DNA from: Moorella sp. UBA4076
GTDB taxonomy: Bacteria > Bacillota > DSM-521 > Neomoorellales > Neomoorellaceae
Direction: 5' to 3'
Length of the DNA stretch: 9,346 nucleotides
Assembly: GCA_002383405.1 (NCBI GenBank)
Contig: DFYS01000137.1
Span: 6,172 to 15,517 of the forward strand
The position numbers were made by a program, and so were the translations under genes. This document shows positions 5,335-9,346 of this stretch, piece after piece (position 1 is the stretch's first letter; each line of letters starts with the position of its first letter). The notes under the pieces were generated by a model that ran no database searches, was not told the origin of the DNA, and saw only the letters and a list, made by a program, of their open reading frames with translations.

Positions 5335-5344
5335 CTAAATAAAA
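5335..5344. repeat. Right target-site duplication of the MITE
   Basis: CTAAATAAAA, identical to 5188-5197, directly follows the right terminal repeat. The -35 box of the tig-side promoter begins 8 bp further on. Confidence 0.85.
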
Positions 5345-5352
5345 TGGATAAC

Positions 5353-5381
5353 TTGACAGGAGCCGGGCTATCTGCTAAGAT
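5353..5381 (+). promoter_or_regulatory. Strong sigma-A promoter for tig-clpP-clpX
   Basis: TTGACA (5353-5358), 17-nt spacer, TAAGAT (5376-5381), with TGC directly before the -10 giving an extended -10. The -35 is perfect and the -10 matches TATAAT at four of six positions. Expected transcription start is near 5388, giving a leader of about 225 nt before the trigger factor start. Confidence 0.85.
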
Positions 5382-5402
5382 ATCGCTACGGAAAGTCTGG
5401 TA

Positions 5403-5438
5403 ATGCCTGAACTCAAAGGACCTCGGATTGGGTATTGA
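5403..5438 (+). other. Possible 11-codon leader peptide
   Basis: ATG at 5403, with GGAAAG seven nt upstream, encodes MPELKGPRIGY and ends at TGA (5436-5438) inside the loop of the leader hairpin. Ribosomes on it would disrupt the 5' arm of that hairpin, so an attenuation role is conceivable. No runs of a regulatory amino acid are present. Confidence 0.25.
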
Positions 5439-5450
5439 CCTGTCCGAGGT
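5420..5450 (+). promoter_or_regulatory. Hairpin in the tig leader
   Basis: ACCTCGGA (5420-5427) pairs perfectly with TCCGAGGT (5443-5450), with an inner GGT/ACC pair around ATTG. The tail GTTATTCTAC is not a good U-tract, so full termination is unlikely; a regulatory or mRNA-stabilising structure fits better. It matches no riboswitch I know. Confidence 0.5.
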
Positions 5451-5510
5451 GTTATTCTACTGGACATATTTTTTAACCCTGGATGGCAGGAAAAGGCTGC
5501 CCGGCGGCGA

Positions 5511-5537
5511 AATAAAACTCAGGCGCAATAAAACTCA
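5511..5537. repeat. Short tandem repeat in the tig leader
   Basis: AATAAAACTCA occurs at 5511-5521 and 5527-5537, a 16-bp period, with GGCG-rich flanks before each copy. It could be a regulator half-site pair, but it matches no heat-shock operator I recognise. Confidence 0.5.
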
Positions 5538-5563
5538 ATAGTATTTTAACCTATACGGATGGC

Positions 5564-5569
5564 TATAAT
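5564..5569 (+). promoter_or_regulatory. Isolated -10 box close to tig
   Basis: A perfect TATAAT lies 43 nt before the tig start, but the bases 16-18 nt upstream (around 5540-5547) are a poor -35 and there is no TG extension. It may be a second weak promoter. Confidence 0.35.
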
Positions 5570-5612
5570 GAATGGCGTCCGACAGTTGGGAGCAGGGAGG
5601 AGCAAGCGCGTA

Positions 5613-7010
5613 ATGAAGGCTACCGTCGAGAAACTGGCCAACCACCAGGTGCTGCTGGAAATTGAAGTAGACCCCCCGCAGATGGAAAAAGCCGTGGATC
5701 AGGTGTACCGGCGCCTGGTAAAAGAGGTCAGCATACCGGGCTTCAGGAAGGGCAAGGCGCCCCGTTTTATCCTGGAACGGTTTGTCGGCAAAGGACCTCT
5801 CTACAATGAGGCTGCGGAGATCGTTATCCCCACGGCTTATGAAGAAGCCGTCAGCGAAAACAAGCTGGAACCTATCGCTCAACCGGAAGTAGAAATAGTC
5901 AAGGTCGAGGCAGGCGAGCCTTTAGTCTTTAAGGCTAAAGTTGAAGTAAAACCGGAGGTCGAGCTGGGTACCTATACCGGCCTGGAAGTAGAACGGCCGG
6001 AGGTGCAGGTCACCGAGGAAGATATTGACAACTACCTGAAAAATATGCAGCAGCACTACGCGGAACTAAAGGTTATCGAAGACGAACCGGCGGCAGCGGG
6101 CGATATCGTGGCTATTGACTTTAAAGGGACAGTGGACGGCCAGTCTTACCCGGGTATGGAGGGCAGTGACTATTCCCTGGAACTGGGCGGGGGAACCTTT
6201 GTCCCCGGTTTTGAAGAGCAGCTGGTGGGCGCCCGGGTCAATGAGGAACGGACCGTGAGCGTTACCTTCCCAACCGACTACCATCAGGCAGACCTGGCCG
6301 GCAAGGAAGCTGTTTTTCAGGTTACAGTGCAGGGTATTAAACGGAAGGAATTAAAACCCCTGGATGATGAGTTCGCCAAGGATGTCAGCGAGTGCGAAAC
6401 CCTGGCCGAACTGCGTCAGGATATCCGCCGCCGCCTGGAAGAGCGGCGCGGCCAGGAGATAGAGGCGGCGGTACGCCAGACAGCGATAGAAAAGGCCGTG
6501 GCGGCGGCTGCGGTTGACCTGCCGGAAGTAATGGTTGAACGGCGGGTCGAAAGCCAGCTCGGGGAGCTGAGCCGCGAGCTGCGGGCGCAAAAAATGACTC
6601 TGGAGGAGTTCTTAAACAGTTACGACAGGACTATTGATGATTTAAAGGAGGATATCCGGCCCGGGGCGGAAAAGGAAGTTAAAACCGATCTGGTATTGGA
6701 GGCCATCGCCAGGGCAGAAAATATCGCGGCTACGGAAGCGGAGATTGAGGCTGAGATCGACAAGATGGCTAAGGTCCTGCGGCAGGAACCGGCCGCAGTC
6801 CGGAAGAATTTGGGCGACTTGTCCATCCTGAAATATGATATAATGATTAAAAAGGCCATTGATTTTTTGGTAGAGCACAGTGTAACCGTACCGCCCCGGA
6901 CCGGCGGGGACACGGCAACCACCGGCGCAACCGCAGCCGAAGCAGCCGAGACGACAGCAATGACGGCAACAGATGCCAAAGAGGATGAAGCAGCACCAGC
7001 AGAAGGATGA
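5613..7010 (+). CDS. tig: Trigger factor, ribosome-associated chaperone
   Basis: Trigger factor binds the ribosome near the exit tunnel, shields emerging chains and has peptidyl-prolyl isomerase activity. The 465-residue product has the N-terminal ribosome-binding domain with signature GFRKGKAP (43-50), an FKBP-type isomerase domain at roughly 140-245 (GDIVAIDFKGTVDG, LGGGTFVPGFEEQLVG), and the long helical C-terminal arms. The last 40 or so residues are a low-complexity Ala/Thr/Glu tail not usual in shorter homologues. The start is ATG 5613, where MKATVEKL matches the family; GGGAGG (5595-5600) lies 12 nt upstream. An in-frame ATG at 5559 would overlap a TATAAT box and lacks a ribosome binding site. 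clpP starts 42 nt after the stop on the same strand, so the genes are almost surely an operon. Confidence 0.97.
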   Translation: MKATVEKLANHQVLLEIEVDPPQMEKAVDQVYRRLVKEVSIPGFRKGKAPRFILERFVGKGPLYNEAAEIVIPTAYEEAVSENKLEPIAQPEVEIVKVEAGEPLVFKAKVEVKPEVELGTYTGLEVERPEVQVTEEDIDNYLKNMQQHYAELKVIEDEPAAAGDIVAIDFKGTVDGQSYPGMEGSDYSLELGGGTFVPGFEEQLVGARVNEERTVSVTFPTDYHQADLAGKEAVFQVTVQGIKRKELKPLDDEFAKDVSECETLAELRQDIRRRLEERRGQEIEAAVRQTAIEKAVAAAAVDLPEVMVERRVESQLGELSRELRAQKMTLEEFLNSYDRTIDDLKEDIRPGAEKEVKTDLVLEAIARAENIAATEAEIEAEIDKMAKVLRQEPAAVRKNLGDLSILKYDIMIKKAIDFLVEHSVTVPPRTGGDTATTGATAAEAAETTAMTATDAKEDEAAPAEG

Positions 7011-7052
7011 AAACGATTAGCAAGTAATTTTACTATGGAGGTGGGGCAGGCA

Positions 7053-7649
7053 GTGTCCATTCTGGTGCCTGTAGTAGTAGAGCAAACCAGCAGGGGCGAG
7101 CGGGCCTACGATATTTATTCCCGCCTGCTCAAAGACAGGATTATCTTCCTGGGAAGTGCCATTGACGATCACGTGGCCAATCTGGTGATTGCCCAGATGC
7201 TTTTCCTGGAGGCGGAGGATCCCGATAAGGATATCCACCTGTATATTAACAGCCCGGGAGGCTCTATCCCGGCAGGCATGGCTATCTTTGATACCATGCA
7301 GTATATCCGTTCCGATGTGTCGACTATCTGTATCGGTCTGGCCGCCAGTATGGGGGCCTTCCTCCTGGCTGCCGGTGCCCGCGGCAAACGCTTCGCTCTG
7401 CCCCACAGTGAAATCATGATTCACCAGCCTATGGGGGGCACCCAGGGCCAGGCAGTGGATATCGAGATTCATGCCCGGCGCATCCTGGCCGTCCGGGATA
7501 CTTTGAACCGTATCTTGAGCGAGATCACCGGCAAGCCAATGGAACAGATTGCCAGGGACACCGACCGCGATCATTTTATGACCCCCGAGGAAGCGAAGGA
7601 GTACGGTTTAATCGATGAGGTCACCAAGCGCCAGATGCCCGCTAAATAG
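7053..7649 (+). CDS. clpP: ATP-dependent Clp protease proteolytic subunit
   Basis: ClpP forms two stacked heptameric rings enclosing a proteolytic chamber and degrades proteins delivered by ClpX or ClpC. The 198-residue product carries the whole serine-protease triad: Ser99 in GLAASMGA, His124 in IMIHQP, and Asp173 in DTDRD, with spacings of 25 and 74 from the Ser identical to E. coli ClpP. The SPGGS strand is at 67-71. The start is GTG 7053, giving MSILVPVVVEQ, a typical mature Firmicutes N-terminus, with GGAGGTG (7037-7043) nine nt upstream. An in-frame ATG at 7035 overlaps that ribosome binding site and is unlikely. It lies 42 nt after tig and 22 nt before clpX, so supply of chaperone, protease and unfoldase is coupled. 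Confidence 0.97.
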   Translation: MSILVPVVVEQTSRGERAYDIYSRLLKDRIIFLGSAIDDHVANLVIAQMLFLEAEDPDKDIHLYINSPGGSIPAGMAIFDTMQYIRSDVSTICIGLAASMGAFLLAAGARGKRFALPHSEIMIHQPMGGTQGQAVDIEIHARRILAVRDTLNRILSEITGKPMEQIARDTDRDHFMTPEEAKEYGLIDEVTKRQMPAK

Positions 7650-7671
7650 GGACAGCGAGGTGAAATAAAAC

Positions 7672-8931
7672 ATGTACAAGTACACTGACGATAAGGGCCA
7701 GCTCAAGTGTTCCTTCTGCGGCAAGCTGCAGGACCAGGTTAAAAAACTGGTCGCCGGCCCCGGTGTCTATATCTGTGACGAGTGCATCGAGCTTTGCAAC
7801 GAGATCATTGAAGAGGAATTGAGCGATGATCTGAACCTGGAGATGGGCGAACTGCCCAAGCCGCGCGAGATCCGCGATATCCTCGCCCAGTATGTCATCG
7901 GCCAGGATAAAGCCAAAAAAGCCCTGGCGGTGGCCGTTTATAACCACTACAAACGCATCAACCTGGGCATGAAGATGGACGACGTCGAGCTCCAGAAGAG
8001 TAACATCGTCATGCTGGGGCCCACCGGCAGCGGTAAAACGCTCCTGGCTCAGACCCTGGCGAAAATCTTGAACGTACCCTTTGCCATTGCTGATGCAACT
8101 TCTTTGACCGAAGCAGGTTATGTGGGCGAGGACGTAGAAAACATCCTCCTGAAGCTCATTCAGGCCGCCGACTATGATGTCGAAAAGGCGGAAAAGGGCA
8201 TCGTCTATATCGATGAGATCGATAAAATCGCCCGCAAATCGGAAAATCCGTCCATCACCCGCGACGTTTCCGGGGAGGGTGTCCAGCAGGCGCTGCTTAA
8301 AATCCTGGAAGGGACGATAGCCAGCGTACCACCCCAGGGTGGCCGCAAGCACCCCCATCAGGAATTCATCCAGCTGGATACCACCAACGTCCTTTTTATC
8401 TGCGGCGGCGCCTTCGATGGCCTGGATAAGATAATTAAAAACAGGGTCTCCCAGAAGACCCTGGGCTTTGGCGCCGAGATCCAGAGTAAAAAAGATATCC
8501 AGGTCGGCGATATCTTAAAGCAGGTTCAGCCCGTTGACCTTTTGAAATACGGGCTGATCCCCGAATTTGTCGGCCGGTTGCCGGTGATTGTCACCCTGGA
8601 CGCCCTTGATGAAGAAGCCATGGTGCGCGTCCTGATTGAACCTCGCAACGCCCTGGTGAAGCAGTACCAGAAGCTTTTCGAAATGGACGGCGTCGCCCTG
8701 GAGTTCAAGGAAGAAGCCTTGCGCGCCATTGCCAAAGAAGCCATGAAACGGGAAACAGGTGCCCGGGGCCTGCGGGCTATCCTGGAAGAAATAATGCTCG
8801 ATGTCATGTATGAGATACCCTCACGCAGCAATATCACCAAGTGTGTGGTCACGAAGGAAGTAGTTCTGCGTAAGGAAGAGCCTTTGCTGGTGACGATGGA
8901 GAGAAAGAAGAAAAAGGAAGAAACGGCCTGA
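7672..8931 (+). CDS. clpX: ClpX, AAA+ unfoldase of the ClpXP protease
   Basis: ClpX is a hexameric ATPase that recognises degradation tags, unfolds proteins and threads them into ClpP. The 419-residue product has the N-terminal zinc-binding domain with Cys13, 16, 35 and 38; Walker A GPTGSGKT (116-123); pore loop GYVG (149-152); Walker B VYIDEIDK (178-185); RKH loop (225-227); LGF at 264-266 as the ClpP-docking tripeptide (IGF in many homologues); GLIPEFVGRLP (294-304); and sensor-2 GARGLR (363-368). Nothing is missing and the length is normal. GAGGTG (7657-7662) lies nine nt before the ATG. It is the last gene of the operon; a strong terminator follows within 6 nt of the stop, so no lon gene follows directly as it does in some relatives. 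Confidence 0.98.
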   Translation: MYKYTDDKGQLKCSFCGKLQDQVKKLVAGPGVYICDECIELCNEIIEEELSDDLNLEMGELPKPREIRDILAQYVIGQDKAKKALAVAVYNHYKRINLGMKMDDVELQKSNIVMLGPTGSGKTLLAQTLAKILNVPFAIADATSLTEAGYVGEDVENILLKLIQAADYDVEKAEKGIVYIDEIDKIARKSENPSITRDVSGEGVQQALLKILEGTIASVPPQGGRKHPHQEFIQLDTTNVLFICGGAFDGLDKIIKNRVSQKTLGFGAEIQSKKDIQVGDILKQVQPVDLLKYGLIPEFVGRLPVIVTLDALDEEAMVRVLIEPRNALVKQYQKLFEMDGVALEFKEEALRAIAKEAMKRETGARGLRAILEEIMLDVMYEIPSRSNITKCVVTKEVVLRKEEPLLVTMERKKKKEETA

Positions 8932-8936
8932 CAGGT

Positions 8937-8966
8937 AAGGCGGTGGCATCAAGCCACCGCCTTTTT
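8937..8966 (+). terminator. Intrinsic terminator of the tig-clpP-clpX operon
   Basis: GGCGGTGGC (8939-8947), loop ATCAA, GCCACCGCC (8953-8961), five T (8962-8966); the flanking AA (8937-8938) can extend the stem with TT. A perfect 9-bp GC-rich stem directly after the clpX stop. Confidence 0.95.
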
Positions 8967-9030
8967 GCAGGGAGCCCCTCCTGGGGAGCCAGCACCCCCC
9001 TCCACGAACCATAAAAATGCTGGTATTGCG

Positions 9031-9059
9031 GGAGGTGTGGGGCAGTTTCCCGGAGGGCG
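9031..9059 (+). repeat. Direct repeat copy 1, IS21-end-like
   Basis: The core 9037-9059 (starting GTGGGGCAGTTTCCCGGA) equals 9312-9334 with one mismatch (G9055 versus A9330). The GTGGGGCAGTTT...GGCG form is like the repeated end motifs I recall from IS21-family elements, which carry several such copies inside each terminus. Confidence 0.7.
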
Positions 9060-9060
9060 T

Positions 9061-9153
9061 CCGGTGCTCAATTATAGTTTAATGGCTCGGATATAGAAAC
9101 CATCATGTTGAGGGTTATGACAGCAATTAAAGCAAGCAAGAATTGAGCGCCGG
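9061..9153. repeat. Long imperfect inverted repeat
   Basis: CCGGTGCTCAATT (9061-9073) and AATTGAGCGCCGG (9141-9153) are complementary at 12 of 13 positions, the exception being a G-T wobble in RNA. They enclose 67 bases. This could be the ends of a tiny element (no flanking duplication seen) or the closing stem of a structured RNA. It begins two bases after repeat copy 1. Confidence 0.55.
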
Positions 9154-9250
9154 GCAGCTTTAGTTCAAAGAGCGGATGCGGCCCACGGAAACAGCGCGGT
9201 TGCCAGGATAAAATTTTCCTTTCCGGATAAACTCTAGTTAATAGAAGTCA

Positions 9251-9268
9251 GTGCCGCTTCAGCGGCAC
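9251..9268. repeat. Short perfect hairpin
   Basis: GTGCCGC (9251-9257), loop TTCA, GCGGCAC (9262-9268), with no U-tract on either strand. It is probably not a terminator; it lies 44 bp before the core of repeat copy 2. Confidence 0.5.
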
Positions 9269-9305
9269 CAGCAGAAAGATGCAAAAAGCAGTATTGTGTC
9301 CATGG

Positions 9306-9334
9306 TGAGGGGTGGGGCAGTTTCCCGGAAGGCG
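9306..9334 (+). repeat. Direct repeat copy 2, IS21-end-like
   Basis: The core 9312-9334 matches 9037-9059 with one mismatch, in the same orientation, 275 bp apart. It runs close to the window edge, so further copies or an insertion-sequence body may lie beyond. Confidence 0.7.
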
Positions 9335-9346
9335 CATTTGCAGCCT

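Larger units (their letters stand above)
8967..9346. other. Gene-free repeat-rich stretch after clpX
   Basis: There is no open frame with a start, ribosome binding site and protein-like composition. The stretch holds a pair of 29-bp direct repeats, a long inverted repeat and a small hairpin, entered separately. A further short inverted pair CCAGCA (8989-8994) / TGCTGG (9018-9023) is present. The composition suggests debris or an end of a mobile element continuing past the window. Confidence 0.5.

Noticed and set aside
5185..5403. 72-codon ORF spanning the MITE
   Set aside because: It runs through both target duplications and both inverted repeats, has no ribosome binding site, and is created by the insertion.
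7037..7048. GGAGGTGGGGCAG at the clpP start resembling the repeat at 9031
   Set aside because: Similarity is only about 12 bases, lacks the TTTCCCGGA core, and is explained by the ribosome binding site.
7642..8358. 238-codon minus-strand ORF opposite clpX
   Set aside because: Antisense shadow of clpX, whose motifs are complete; no start signals and no recognisable domain.
9031..9334. CRISPR array
   Set aside because: Only two repeat copies, 275 bp apart, with no regular spacers and no cas genes.

Overview
The window looks like chromosome of a spore-forming, probably thermophilic Gram-positive bacterium of the Clostridia; the protein style and gene order suggest a Moorella-like acetogen. This is a judgement from sequence style, not a database match. 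Supporting signs are the tig-clpP-clpX order, strong AGGAGG-type ribosome binding sites, GTG/TTG starts, and a promoter matching the SigH (Spo0H) consensus.

Layout. Positions 1-174: the 3' half of a tRNA-Lys and a complete tRNA-Leu(TAG), closed by an intrinsic terminator. Positions 175-2030: a visibly more AT-rich stretch that looks acquired. It carries, on the minus strand, a two-gene type II toxin-antitoxin operon: an MqsR-like toxin followed by an antitoxin joining an MqsA-type zinc finger, an XRE helix-turn-helix and a C-terminal Panacea (DUF4065/SocA-like) domain. A sigma-A promoter with a 12-bp palindrome between its -35 and -10 and a second palindrome just upstream looks autoregulated. 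Positions 2161-2991 (minus): a membrane-anchored ClpP/SppA-fold serine protease of the SDH_sah type. Positions 3272-4564 (plus): a LarA-family (DUF2088) nickel-pincer racemase/epimerase homologue whose substrate pocket appears to differ from lactate racemase.

Positions 4565-5612 are mostly non-coding but dense in signals: an unidentified gene-like 33-codon stretch, a terminator, a SigH-type promoter driving a 69-codon gene of unknown function, a 137-bp MITE-like element with perfect 14-bp terminal inverted repeats and a perfect 10-bp target duplication, and a near-consensus sigma-A promoter 8 bp downstream of that insertion. That promoter probably drives tig-clpP-clpX through a ~225-nt leader containing a hairpin.

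Positions 5613-8931 hold the protein quality-control operon: trigger factor folds nascent chains, and ClpX unfolds substrates and feeds them to ClpP. A strong terminator ends it at 8966. The remaining 380 bases hold no gene but contain a 28-29-bp direct repeat, a long imperfect inverted repeat and a short hairpin; the direct repeat resembles the internal end repeats of IS21-family insertion sequences.

The best candidates for unusual biology are the MqsR/Panacea toxin-antitoxin operon with its odd toxin start, the divergent LarA homologue, and the freshly inserted-looking MITE next to the tig promoter.
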